Made by a program: the position numbers and the translations under genes. Of a DNA stretch of 64,000 nucleotides, positions 22,586 to 35,500 are shown in pieces (the first letter of the stretch is position 1; every line of letters begins with the position of its first letter). This DNA is from Fratercula arctica. Its lineage: Eukaryota; Chordata; Aves; Charadriiformes; Alcidae. Below the pieces are notes generated by a model, which worked only from the letters and a program-made list of their open reading frames with translations, did no database searches and was not told the DNA's origin. Location: positions 15,014,087 through 15,078,086 of the forward strand of contig CANTUZ010000002.1 in NCBI GenBank assembly GCA_947846985.1, written 5' to 3'.

Positions 22586-25310
22586 CTATCAATCAGGTGC
22601 TGTTCACCGAAGATTATAGATGAGCCAAGAAAGAATTGTGGGCTTATTTAACGCTAAAAAGCAATACACTGCTTTTACTGCTGTGATGTTTATACCAGTT
22701 GACCATTCGGCCATTATCAAGTAATTTACTGGAAATGAGGGAATTTTAAGGCACAGATTCAGTAAGTTCCTATAGTAAAAACAATTTCTGAACTATTCTA
22801 ACCTCAGGACACTCAAATCAATCTTTGAACTTGTATTCTAAGAACTCACGCTTCTCTAGCAAACTCAGACAACCCATCAACTGACATTGCCCGAGACTGC
22901 TTTTTGGAAAGGTAAGTCTGTGTCCTCCAGCAACCACACTGCTTCTTACAACTTCCTTAATATACACATGGCTTCTCCTGAGAAATGCCAGGCAATGAAC
23001 AGTTTTTTCATTAGTGGTCGAGCACAACTGCCCTTTGGGTCTGGAAGAATTGAATCCATGTCCACAAGACTGCAGATTGGACTGTCTTAAAAAGGCCCCT
23101 GAAGATAAAGGCAGTGCAGACCAGCCAAGAAAACTGAAAATTGAGTAAACCACATTTTCCGCTATCCCCACTGGCATCCTGTACTACTGGCATGCAAAAC
23201 TGCTCACTGGTCCAAGGGACATCAGAGGCAGACATCTGAAGATGGGGAGACACCTGAATGGGGAGAGGAGGGCAAGCCAGAGCTGCTAGATCTGATCCAG
23301 CTCCCACTGAAATAATATTCCTATTCTGTTCACAATACATGTTGAACTAGTTCAAAACCAATCTATCTATCTCCTACCATCTACCACAGTAAAATGCCAT
23401 AACTCACCACTGTCTTCTAGATAGAGAGAAATAGTAAGATAGCATTCATCTAAATGACGTGCCTTTAAATTTTCACAGCCTTTGAGACAGCGTGTCCTAG
23501 AGTGCCTTCTCAGATCCAGGAACAGGGAATGTTTTGACACTAATTTGAGTATATTATTAAAACATTACTAAGGCTGAAGAAAAAATACATAAGCTGCAAT
23601 TTTATTGTGCTTTGTGTTTTTCAATACCTCTGCTCATCAGTCTGCTAAAAAATTTTAATGGCCCAGGCAAACATCAAGTGCAAGAAAACCTCCTAAACTC
23701 AAAATGCAAGACATTCTTTTAGGTTTTTTTTTAGTAGACCCGCATAATTTTGCAGTAAAAACAATACTATTGCATATACAGAAAGAGTACTGAGGAGCCT
23801 TGTCCACTTTTTAAATATTTTTTTTGCAAAAATTACAATGCACTCTAAGCAATTAGGATGATCCTGAAACCCTACACAGCTGGCAGAACACACATCTGAC
23901 TTTTTTCTTTTATTATTTATTAAAGGCAATATTTGGAAATGGCTCATTAAAGCTAGTTTAGGTGACAGCAGAACCTGCAAAAAATTTTGCAAAACTACCT
24001 TTTCAAAATTTGCAGTTCATCCCTCTCAGTACCTTTTAGCTGGGATTCATCACACCTATATGTAGCCAGCCAGAAATTGAATGCGTCACCTAAGCTAGGC
24101 ATCTCTTCTCACTTTTTTTGGTTGATGAAAAGATACAGTCACTCTACCTTAGGCCTACAATATAATTCCAGATTTTGTATTCTTCCTGAGAGTGACAATA
24201 CCATCAAAGGAGCTTTCCAGTGGATCGCGAGGCACTTGTGATTCAAAATCCCAATAAAATTAAGTGTGAGCTGGGACTCAGCTCTATTAGTAAAGGGAAT
24301 CTGGCGTTTTAAAAGGCCAATGTTTCCTTTTAAAATGTTCCCTTTTGTTTACTGTAGTTTTCACGGTGTGATATTAGAAACTGCATTGCTAAAAACCACG
24401 TCTTTTTTAAAGAAAAAATCATCCTCTTAAAAGGTACTTTTAAGATACTCAGCAATGCACCTTCAGAGTGCAAGAACTCCTTGCTCTGGATACAACCCAA
24501 TAACAACACGTAGAAACACCAACATCCAACTCATGCAGTTGTCTGCAATTTAACCCATTTCAACCAAAACAAAGCTTCTTATCTATGCAAGAGTCACTCA
24601 AGAACCACTCACAGCATTCACATGGCAACAATAATATTGCACTTCAGGGTATTGTTCAAGTAGAAGTAATGTGCAAGTCACACTGAATAGTATTTTCGAT
24701 TAAGCACTGGCTTCCTCTTTGATAGTTTCTTATAGATACATGCCATTGATTGCTCTGCCACCACTCAGATTTGTGTGTAGATTTTTCTTGGTGTTAGACA
24801 GGTGTTAACACCGCCTAAGAATCAGAGCATTACTAATTGGGAAATCCTAGTCTGTGGGCTGATTTCTGTTCCTATTGATTTTGTGTTTAATTTTCCTCCT
24901 TTTAGAAGAAACGTGAGTATGTAGCATGGGCACGGGTGTGTTACAAAAGGCAGGGAAGAAAAATCAGTAGTGAGTGTTTATTGTTCCTCCTGTACTTTCT
25001 CAAGGATGAACTCAAATAGATTGTTTGGAGGAAGGTTAATGAATTTAGATCAGGGTTTACAACAGCTGCCAGCAGATGGGGAGAGGCTGGGGGGAGCAAT
25101 CTGCCCGAGGTGAAGAGAGGCTCTTAGAGGAGCAGGAAAGCACATGCTGAGAATTCTGCTTTTTTGACAGGTCAAGTAAAGTGCAATTTATGAGATCAAT
25201 AAACAGACCTGCCATTATTATGGATTAACCAGGTTTTTCTTCATCTAGAGACTTCTGCAGTACTGGAGAAAATATATAAAATGCTTGGACCTTCTGAAAT
25301 AGGCAGTCTT
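22586..25310. other. Unique non-coding DNA, no gene
   Basis: Short frames only (119 codons or fewer on the minus strand at 22818-23340, overlapping others). The 22590-22740 stretch is rich in ATTA, CAATCA and ATTAT motifs of homeodomain type and may be a regulatory element; this is inference from motif density only. Confidence 0.45.
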
Positions 25311-25311
25311 A

Positions 25312-25348
25312 GGGGGAGCGTCAGGAAAGGGGGGAAAAGGGAAAAGGG
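25312..25348 (+). other. G-run cluster, possible G-quadruplex
   Basis: Four G runs (25312-25316, 25329-25334, 25339-25341, 25346-25348) separated by 12, 4 and 4 bases. The last three are linked by AAAA spacers. The first loop is longer than the usual limit of about seven, so the four-run structure is only possible, not typical. Confidence 0.35.
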
Positions 25349-25492
25349 AGACAGAGAATCACCATAGAAATCCAGCTTTTCCTACCCTCTGTTTCATCAA
25401 AATATTCCTGTACCTGTGCCTTGATAAGAAGTTTCACCTTTTTTCCAATACCAAACTCATTACACAAAGCACTTAACGTGACCATCCCACAG

Positions 25493-25516
25493 AAAAAAAA
25501 AAAAAAAAAAAAAAAA
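25493..25516 (+). repeat. A24 homopolymer tract
   Basis: Twenty-four consecutive A residues. No retrosequence is recognisable immediately upstream. Confidence 0.85.
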
Positions 25517-25519
25517 TTT

Positions 25520-28500
25520 GAAGGTCTGCTTTTTTATCCTTAGAGAAAGAGAATTTTCCTCATGACCTCTCCATTAAGCTCCCTCCCACCTAGCACTTAG
25601 GTGCGTCTCAGCCTGTTCAGCTCTACACTGAAATGACTAAACAGACAAGGGCTTCATGCACCTTTATTTTTCATGGTGCTGTGCCCTGCCACAGGTCTCC
25701 TAGTGTCTGGTTGAGACCATGGTGGAAACGGTTAGCATGCCCTGTCAGAGATGAAATCATGCTCCTTGGCAAGCTTAGGATACGATAGTACCAGTATAAT
25801 GGATATGGAGCAACAGCAGGGTTGAGCAGCCAAATGATGAATACATGGCAAATTCCACTATTATATGCAAGAACACGATGTTAAAGTTCACAGGAGGAGA
25901 GAGGTTATCTTCATTGAGAAGTAGCATGTAGGGGTGCTGAGACCACGTACTGCTGAAATTATAAACTTAAAAGAATGGCCTGTCTTTTGCTCTGTACTTG
26001 TGAAACACTAAGAATCACACAGCATCAATCCTGACTGAGGTTTCTAAGAGCTACCGTAATACCAATAATAAAGAATCTTATTTCTTAACTTTTTAGAACA
26101 TATTCCCATATGAAAAAAATAATACTGCCTCACTTGAAGCCAACCAAAGCAATGTAGGTTTGGAGAATAGGTATTATAAGCACAACAGAATAAAACAAAA
26201 ATGACAGCTCTTGCTTCAGACAAGAAACCAAACTATCATTGCTTATAAGTTGGTTGATAGGTAGGAAAAGGCATGAACCTCATGGCAACGTTTGATTTAA
26301 GTTACAATGGGAAATATTTTCTTGTGAAGATTTTGATTCAAGCAAAAAAGCCTTTTGTAAGAAAAAAAATTGAAATCCTCTAAATAATATCCTATATATA
26401 TATATATATATGTATATGTGCATACATACACATTTAATTTTGTGCTCCAAGATTCTGGTATATGTGTGTTTATGGGGAAAATTCTACTACCTGCAAAATC
26501 AGAGAAAGAGAAAGGAACAATATCTAAATGTCAGTAAACATTTTTACAGCTATTTTAAGTAAATATTCTGTGTTGCTGAAATGCTAATTATTTGTTTAAG
26601 GAAAAAGAAAAATAGTAATTTATTTAATGAAATAAATTTCAGTTTCAAAATAGACCAAGATCACACACACCATCTGGCTTGTCTTATTTAGGTATACTAT
26701 TCATTCATTTTTATCCAAATTTATCCGTGAGATCAGATGCCACTATAATCCGAGTATAAATATGAGTATATAAGTATTCCTGTGTATTTGCATACTTTCA
26801 TAAGTGTCATTACAATTATTGTGGCTGTCTTGTTGCCTGTGCAATCCTTTATTTTTGACCCTTCTCCTTGAGTGCTTCAACAGACCAAACACTAAGAAAA
26901 TAAAACAAGCAATTTGAAAGAGTCACATGGTTTTAAGATGTAGTGTTTCCTAGGTTTTTTTATGATGGTAGGCATGTAGGCTACTACAGCCATCACAAGA
27001 TGCTGGAAGGGGGCTTCCAAGCTTACAGACAGGTGTTGTACTTCTATCCTTCTTACATTGTCAGCCCCAAGGCTCCTACCTTCACACACTCATATTCCTG
27101 TATCTGCAATTTCAGGTAATTACTTCCCCTGTCTAGTGCATTATCCATGTCTCCTATTTTCCCCACAGAAAACTTCTACCCAAAAGTCTTTTCACACTTC
27201 AGTGCCCAACCTTCTGTTCTTTAGCTTCCCATTACAACCCTAATTTTTTCCTCTACGGACTCATTCTCATCCACAGAATCCCCATTTTCATCATCTAGGA
27301 AGGATAAATTTTTGACAAGACTGAACATGCGGAACAGAGGAGACTCAGATGGGTTTCTGTCCCCAAATCAGGCATGGTTCATCATTGTTTTGACAGTTCT
27401 CCGGTGCTGGAGGTGGCAGATTTGAGAAAGCTTTAATCTTATTTTGCTATTGTAGTGGCGGTACGGTGACATAAATTTGAGCGTAAGCTGGCCACCAGCT
27501 AAAGGTCTACAGTGCCAGTAGCTACAAGATCCTTGTTTCAATGATCAAGCTCCTATGCAAGCTACGAAAGCTAGCTCCTACACATTCTGCATCATATCCC
27601 GTTTGCAGTGTTACATGCTTTGCAAAACCTGGTTTGCAGACACAGCGGTGGCACTAAGTCACTTCATCCTCCTGCAGTCCAAGTTTCGATTTCTGTGTTA
27701 CACCACTTAAGGTATGCCATAATGCATTCTGAACAGCAATATATTTGCACAGATATTTAAATTATCTTTGTTCTTGGCACAAAACTAATTATGGTACTAC
27801 AGAGCTCAGCAGGGTATTAAAAGCCACCTGAGAACCTGGTAACTATCCAAGCTATTTGCCCCACCTGAGTCCCAGATCACTACATCTGCTGCAAGTATCC
27901 CAGTCAGCTAATCACTGTGAGACAGACCCTGCATGATGCACAGTTTGGAAGTTTACTGAAAAACAGAAAAAAGTGAGACATGCTGTATTCCACAAAATAT
28001 TTCTCAAGAAAAAAAAAAATTATTTGGAAGAGTGCAATAAGAAAAAAATATATCATCACAAGTAGCACTGGTCTCTCTGTAAGTCTAGGGATTTATATAT
28101 CTTGCAGTTTTAAAAACTCAGCCTTAAATGTATTTGCTATAAATTCTACATCTCAGGTTACTCAACAATAGGCTCAAATGTAGCCGCAGTACACAGGTGC
28201 AGTACCATTTTATAGACAGGAAAGGCGTGTGAGGAAAAAAGCTGTAGTCTTTTCTTAAAAAATAATGTAGGCTAAATAATTCCCTACCTGTTTTGGTACG
28301 TTGTATTTTTCTGGGTTATTTTCCCTGTCTTTTCTATGGAGTTATTTTTAAAGTTGAGTCACTTGCAAATCACGTTGTTTCAAGTGCAGAAATATGTTCT
28401 CAGTTATGAGTGTTTTCCCAAGTGGTAGATAGTGTTGCTATTAGTTATTCATGCACGTGTTTTACAACAAGTTTTTGTCTGAGGCTGAGGGCTTCAGGCC

Positions 28501-31500
28501 TGTTTGTTCTTCACAGTATAAAGCCAAAATTCTTCAATGAATGAGCTTATAACATAGTTTGAAAGGCTAATGAATGGTAAGGATACAGTGGGTGGTGTGA
28601 CAAGAATTGGACTATCATTCATCTAAATATGCAGTACTGCCTGTCTAATAGATTCTTGTATTATCTATTTAGGCTGTTACTTTAAACAACTTTCCAAAAA
28701 TCATTTCACTGTGTGTACTTTCACCAGCTTGTGGATTTTGGAACTGCAGGAGAACAAGAGGGAGAACCTGTGGAACCTCAGGGCAGGCAGGAATCCCATC
28801 AGAACTAAAACTTGCTGGTGGAAGTAGTCTTAGAGCATTTAGATGCTGATGAACAGGGAACAGCTCATTGTCACAGGCTGCTCTGGTACTAGAACAACCA
28901 TCATGGAAAGACTCAGGTTGCTGTGGAGTTATATAGCAAAAAGGTCTGAGAGTTAGAAGGCTAGAGACGTATTCCTGTCTTCTCTAGTGTTGTTTTACTC
29001 TGCATTTCATTTCAACATTTTCAAAATGAAATGCTTCAGTTTCAGCATTTGAAATGGTTTTCTATACCATAATTAAGCCGTATTTTTCAAGGGGTTAAAA
29101 AAGCATAGGGAAAAATTGTCAGTGCTTCATTTAATCCAAAGTACTTTTCTCTGGTTTGATGTTATGTGCTTTTATTAAGAAGAGTTGTAAAGATTAGTTA
29201 TCCAAACAAAAATTCATCTACTAATGAATATAAATAAATGCGGAGCTAGAATTAACTAAATGCAAACATCTTTTTCAGTTAAAGAATAAAGTAAAAAAAT
29301 TCTTTTCAAAAGTTTGTTACATAATCTACCGTTACAACTACAGCTGCAGACAAACTTTCATAAATTTAGATAGATAAAGACTCTGAGGACTGCCTTTATT
29401 GATCTACTTTTATGCAGTCCTAAGAAGGTGGAGTTCCTCACCAGCAGAGAAGAGCATTCCTCCAGGCTTCACCTTTTTTCAGGCATTTGAAAATTCACCA
29501 TTCAGTCTAAAGCTACTCAATAGGATCCCTCAATCCCAATATAAGCATCACTGGAGTGAGATTCACCCATCTGAAGTAAAGGATCCAAAGCAGGTCATCT
29601 GAATTACTCTCCATTCATTATAGGGCAGCCTAGATAGTACATTGTGAACTTTTGGAAAGCAAATTGATGAAAGCAAAAGATCAAAATAATTGTGTCTCTT
29701 GCTGTGCAATGTTTGTTTTCAGCAACATGCAAACAAGCATGAGATTTATGCAGCAAAATCCCTTCATTTTCTGCAGATGCTTAGAGTTCCTGAGCTAAAA
29801 AGTGTGGCCAAAAGTTAACAGAACTATTTATCAGGGATGCTCACGGACTTTTTTATATACACAGTCAATGTCAATGGCCAGGTTTCTAGGCTGCAAGTAT
29901 AGACCGAACTATTCCCTTTATTATTACACTTGACTCTTAACTGTAAGGGGTTTTTTCTACAGCTCCAAGAATTCAAAAAGTAACGCTATATTGTCAGAAA
30001 CATGAAAGAGATTTTCTGTTCTTACAAATTTTCAGTGACAGGACCTGTGTGCTGCATCTTCTTACGATAAACAAATACACAAAAAATAGTCTCCTAGTAC
30101 TCCACCTTAAAACATAAACCTTTCCGTGGTGCTTCCTTTTAAATGCTGAGTGCTCATAGTCCTACTTAGATCAGCCATCCTGTGTGGGTTCCGCATTACC
30201 TCCCAGCCTTCCTCTGCTTAGTAAAAACTGCTGTGCTCATTGAATTATTAAGACTTCCATTCAGATCTGTCCTCTACACTTACAACATTATTAAATAATT
30301 GGAAAATGATATAGCAACAGTCTGTGAGCAGAAAAAAATCAATAGACCTTGATAATGAGATCTGTCCTACGTGTTACTAATCAATTATTTAAAAAAAAAA
30401 ATATATATATTACAGGAGGTGCTGCACATGTTACTAATCTTGCAAGCCAATGTTTTGTATTCCTATTTTACTAATAAGGTCTTGTGAGGAAGGGTGAACT
30501 CTGTTTAAACTATCATTCATCTTCATTTCATATCCTGCCAAGTTCCTAAGCAAGGCCAGAAGGGCATGAAGCTTTTGTGAAATAATAAACTATTCCTTAC
30601 TCAGAACATTGATGATATTATCTCTACTTCACTGATAGAGCATCTGCTTTCTACCTCATTAATCACAAACATTAAAATGCTATAAACCCTGTTCTTGAAT
30701 CTTAGAGAAACAATATTTAGCTTATTTCGGTCTTGTCTTTTTGACAAGGTCTGCTCTGCCTACTGTAATGGCAGAATTGTTTTCCCCTTCATGTCCTTAT
30801 AATTTGGTATATCTACGTAGAATTCATCAATCTATACAAAGTAATTTTTCACTCTTCTTTTGATCAGATTATTTCATTTTGGAAAAAAAAAACAAACTCC
30901 ATTGACATGCAGATTAGGCAGATTCTCTGTGGTAGTAATTTTCTTTTTATTTTTGCTTTTTTAAGTCTTATAATACACAAGAAGAACACCTGGACTAACA
31001 ATATGCCATTTAGACCTTGACCTGTGCGGGGTGCATTATGACTGCACTGCCTCAAGAGAAGCAACAGTAGGACAAAATTCTGAAACCTCAGTCTGAAGTC
31101 ATGTTTGGTTCCCCTTTACTCTGGTGTCTCCAGTAAAAAAGAAAGTTAGAGTTTTATTATTAATTTCTGCAGCTCACAAGATAATTAATCTTCCTCTCTC
31201 AAAATGATAGAAAGTAATTTACAAGAACGTAGTCAGGACCGCAGGCAACTACCATCAGGAATACAAGGAGAAGAGACTTTTCTAACAATTCAGCACTTTT
31301 TTCTTTCTATTCCTTTGTAATAATGCATTTTTTCCATCACATTTCAACCATACAAGACTTCAGATATGGTTAAGTCACGTGTGATACCTGGCAAAGAAGG
31401 AACAGAGAGCAAGTCAGGTTTCTGAACAGGTGGTAAGGTTTATTCAGATGCATAATATGATTTACAAAGTTCTTGGTATGCTGAATTTGAAGCTGTTATT

Positions 31501-32780
31501 CCTCATCAGAACAATGATAAATATTTTTAAAGCTTCCTTAGAAGGTCAATGGTAGGGATTTTTAAATGCCTTGAAATGTCTATTAATTTATGTTATAATC
31601 CAATGTCTAGAAGTATTTGATTACTTAACTGAAAGCTATAACTACTGTGAGAGTCATGTTGTCAGTGATCACCTCATACTTCTACGAGGCCTATGTCTTT
31701 TATAAGGGAAGGCAAATGATTTATGACTAAGGTGAACAGCTGGAGAATGAAACTACTCCTTTTTTTGTCTTTTCTTAAACCGTGTTTCTTCACATTTGTT
31801 TTGATGTCAATGTTTTGGATATAACACCAACGAAGACAAAAAAGATACAGAGTGATTTGCAATTAATGGCAGCCATAGGAAATTCCATGAAAAAGGGTGT
31901 AAGGTCAGCCTTGAGAACCAATGCTCTCTCATCCCAAAGTTACACCCAAAAAGAATTAACACATGAACAACTGCATGGATCTTGAATGCATTCTGATTCA
32001 CTACGCACAGGCTGATCTGGCTCAAGAGCCCACAGCTGAGATAACACTTTTAAAATTGCTGAGTGCTCTAAGCCTGGGAAACCAAGAAGATGACGGAAAT
32101 AACTTTTGCTGATAAATGATTTTTATTATCATTCTCTCCACCCAAGTACCTAAACTGCTGGGGACAAGAATAGGTTGCTACATAGGGAAATAATTTTTCA
32201 ATTAATTATAAAGCCAGACAGAAAGATTAATGGAGTTGATGTAAACATTTGACCAAGGCCATTTAGAAAACCCCAAGGTATCTCTGAAACCAATTGCTGG
32301 ATATCACAAAATCAAAACTGCAGAGTGCAATTGATTTGGTTCTGGAACTGTTCCCAGCCCTGCCTTGCTTAACAAATAGGTGTAGTTAATAGCACATGTT
32401 TACGCAGTGTTCTATAGTTTAGGATTGCAAAGTAATTATGAGTTAGCCTTTCCAATATCCCAGAAAAGTGAGCAGTTGTTATGCCTATATAAGTACTGAG
32501 AGATTGAGAGGATTGCCCCAAACTCTTTGCAAGCTATGGAAGAAAGAGCTTGGAAAAAGTCTCATTTATGACACTCAAGCATGGAACTTTAATATAAGTC
32601 GATCTTTTTCCGCAACTAAACGTGAATACACACTCCTTTTAAAACTGTGCTGTACTCTAAAACTCTTTCTACTCATTTAGGCCTTCTGTTAGTCAACGTT
32701 TGAGAATGTCTCTAAAAGCACTGGTTTTGACCATAAACTGTAGGAAGAGCAAGGCAGGATTGTGTGTTTAACCCTGCTCT
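25520..32780. other. Unique AT-rich non-coding DNA, no gene
   Basis: More than 7 kb with no open frame above 67 codons, one of the poorest stretches for coding potential in the window. The only simple repeat of note is (TA)n at 26393-26412. I see no splice-bounded frame, no RNA gene and no recognisable transposon, though old unrecognisable repeats are likely. Confidence 0.55.
26393..26412. repeat. (TA)n microsatellite
   Basis: Ten TA units followed by an imperfect TG/CATA-rich stretch to about 26432. Confidence 0.85.
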
Positions 32781-32785
32781 GGAGC

Positions 32786-33120
32786 CGTATGGCCATGTCA
32801 GCCCAGCACTACACTGCAGCACATCTCTCCAGTCTCGCACAGCTTTGACGAAGTCGTTGCTTGGAGGCAGACGAGCTGCCAGCAGCTCGGGCCGGCGGAA
32901 GGCAGACCCACAGTGATCAGCCGCGTTGGCGCGCTCCAGCTAACCTGCACACCCTCCCAGCGCAGGATGCCCGCAGGAGCAGGCACAGCGCCGTGCAAAC
33001 CTGACCACAGGGTTTCTAGTTCAGTGCTGCCGTGTGTCCTGAGCTGCCCAAGCTGCACAGCTGTGTGGTACCTCCACTTTGGATGACCACACGAGACGGT
33101 GCTGAGCGCAGGGACGGTGC
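32786..33120. promoter_or_regulatory. CpG-rich segment, small CpG-island-like
   Basis: About twenty CpG dinucleotides fall in 335 bases, with G+C near 60 percent by eye, against a flanking background that is AT-rich and strongly CpG-poor. The densest part (32885-32940) contains GGGCCGGCGG, CCGCG and GGCGCGC. It could be a small promoter or enhancer CpG island, or the remnant of a GC-rich retrosequence. I see no TATA box or clear first exon. An 86-codon minus-strand frame covers 32798-33058, but open frames are favoured by low AT content and it has no family resemblance. Confidence 0.35.
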
Positions 33121-33129
33121 TCCCCAGAT

Positions 33130-34139
33130 CATCCTTTAAATCTTCATACCCGAAGTTTGTTCCTTTAATTAATGCTTTCTACACCTCAAACCTTTCCCTC
33201 TCCCATTTGTTAAGCAACATACCAGTAAGGAACTGTGCAAGGCCCAGGACCAGTATCCTTGGATTCATGGTGTCTATTATATTCTTTGTTAAGTAATGCT
33301 GAACACATCTATAAATGTAAGCTCATGAAAAGGGAAGCTGCTGCCCCACTACATATTTCCAGATTTCTGTAAAGCTATCATTATCTCATGGAACATTTCA
33401 CATTGCAACAAATATTTCTGGCTCATAGGAGTTTCTGGAACAAGAAAGAACATGTAGGTGTTGTGAAAGTCTGTTTTCTTCAACTAACAAAGAAATGTGT
33501 CCTCTTACCGAAATCTCTGTCCCATGGCTGGACAAAAAGCGCACTCCAAACATTGCAACAGCTGGAATGCCGCAGTATTCCTGTCACCACCAGCCCTACA
33601 AACCAAAACCAAAGCAAAACCAAGGCTCCTCCTGGCTAAACTGGTTGGAGTTACGCTAAGCTATTCTCAATATAGAACTGGCAATAAGTAATTCCCAAAT
33701 GCTGATAATAACAGTAATAAAAAGAGTGACAGTAATCACAATAGTAATAATAATAATTATTACAATAATGATACAGCTACATACCTCAAGCTGCATTTAA
33801 AATAGCTTAAACAGAATAGAACTGATAAAACCAGATTCAGCATGTCACAGTCTGATGCATCCGCCCAGGAAATTCAGAAACACTTAGCTCACCACAAAGC
33901 AAAAAGAAAACAATGAAAACACTTGCAACAGATTCTTCTTAATGGGATATTTATGGGCCAGTGCTTAAACTGGGGAAAAGAAGAAGCCAGAAGTGCTGAT
34001 TATTGTTCTTTAAAAGCTAAAGTCTTGTTTTTCAGTATTTCCAAATTATGACACTGAAAACTTTAGTGAAAGCTGTAATCCATTAATAATCACAAAAATG
34101 GAACATTAAAATAAACCAGGCAAGCTGAGGGAAAGCCTC
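33130..34139. other. Non-coding DNA with an AAT-rich patch
   Basis: No gene seen. 33703-33771 is an imperfect AAT/ATA-rich simple tract. Small overlapping frames at 33388-33691 have no resemblance to known proteins. Confidence 0.5.
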
Positions 34140-34206
34140 AGCCAGTGTAAATCAGCAAAGTTACGCTGACATCAATGGAATTATATCAAATTACACCCAC
34201 CATGGA
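34140..34206. repeat. Relic of a short palindromic amniote repeat
   Basis: AGTGTAAATCAGCAAAGTTA begins the segment and ATATCAAATTACACCCA ends it, so its two ends are roughly complementary (GTGTAAATCA against TGATTTACACC type). The centre contains CATCAATGGAATTA. This arrangement (GGTGTAAATCA, GTTAC, TCAATGGA, TTACACC) matches an old amniote repeat group. No coding potential. Confidence 0.5.
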
Positions 34207-34759
34207 ACTGGCAAAAAGGGCAAGGAGGAAAGAGAATGTAGTTTTGTATACAGGCATGTCTGAAAGTTGAAGACAGGCAATTTAAAAATACTGTATGAGA
34301 TACTTAAACCCAGACAATTCGTAATTATTTCAAACTGGAGGAGTAGAATGTTATGAAGACAGATATGGTATCTAGGACTTTTAGGCAGAATTCAGGTTCT
34401 CATGTTGGCTACTGAGGTGTGGATAATATTTTCTACTAGATTAAAATTATCTGGTCCTTTCACTTAAATATACAAAGATATTCACCCAGATGAATCCATG
34501 GAACTATTTTTTTACTATTCTGTGTGCAAGCTTCTGACCCCCAGGAATTCTGGGATCCGCTCTTGCAGAACATGCCAACAAATGTTCAGAAGAATTAAAA
34601 ATACAAGAAAAAATAAACCATTCTATTAAGCTACTTATGCAAATACTATCAAGACACAGTATCTCCTGAGCTTAAAAGACAGATGGCTTCTTCGGAATGT
34701 TTTTCTCAACAACAACTTTCAAAACATTGCACATTCACTTAATTGCTTTATTGCAAGAT

Positions 34760-35500
34760 TTTCATCAGGGTGAGATTCATGTCACCTGACTTTCAAAGTC
34801 TATAATGACTCAGTCTGACATGGTCAGCACAGAAGAGTATGGTTCTTCCAGAAATCTTTGCAATATCAACCAGCCTCGTGTGGATGTCCCAGATACCGTA
34901 CGGAATCTGAAACAGCACCTGGCTCTTGTGTTTAGCAAACTCTCTCCTATGGTCAGGTTTAACTTGAGGATTCAGACCCCTACATTTAGGGATCGGTGAG
35001 TGAGTTGTGCAGCTAAGCCATCATGAAAGTCTGGGGATGGGTGGATGCTCTCAGCTGGGATTTGATACTTAAAGATAGACACCTAATACTGTCTGAGATG
35101 GCATAGGATACCCTAAGATTTCCAGGCAGGCATGGCAGATTTGATGAAGACCTCGGGGAGAATAGCCTCATTCTTGGAGAAGCACCTGGAAGTCAGGCAA
35201 AACATCCTTTTTTTTAATTTTTTTTTTATAAATGCCATGAGATGCTAGTCCTGGGTGTCTGAATCCCAACTCAGGCCCATGCAGTCACTAGAGACTTTAG
35301 GGCAGTTCAGCTACCGGCATGTAGGTGTCTGCCTTGTGGTGAGACCAATTAACTCCAAAGCTCCATGCACTTCAGATTGAAATTCCATTGTCTGTAACAG
35401 AAGTTTATAAACCCATCTTACAGGTGAACACACATATGCACCTAAATTTAGGTGTCTGAATCTTCAAGGTCATTCTCATCCTGCACTCCATAGCTACTGG
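34760..35500. repeat. Probable old amniote interspersed repeat relics
   Basis: GGGTGAGATTCATGTCACCT near 34770 and the stretch CACCTAAATTTAGGTGTCTG (about 35440) followed by AATCTTCAAGG resemble motifs repeated many times in reptile and bird genomes (GTGAGATTCA and CACCTAAATTTAGG boxes). The latter contains the self-complementary CACCTAAATTTAGGTG. Divergence is high, the ends cannot be fixed, and I cannot name the family. The 64-codon frame inside is not a gene. Confidence 0.35.
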
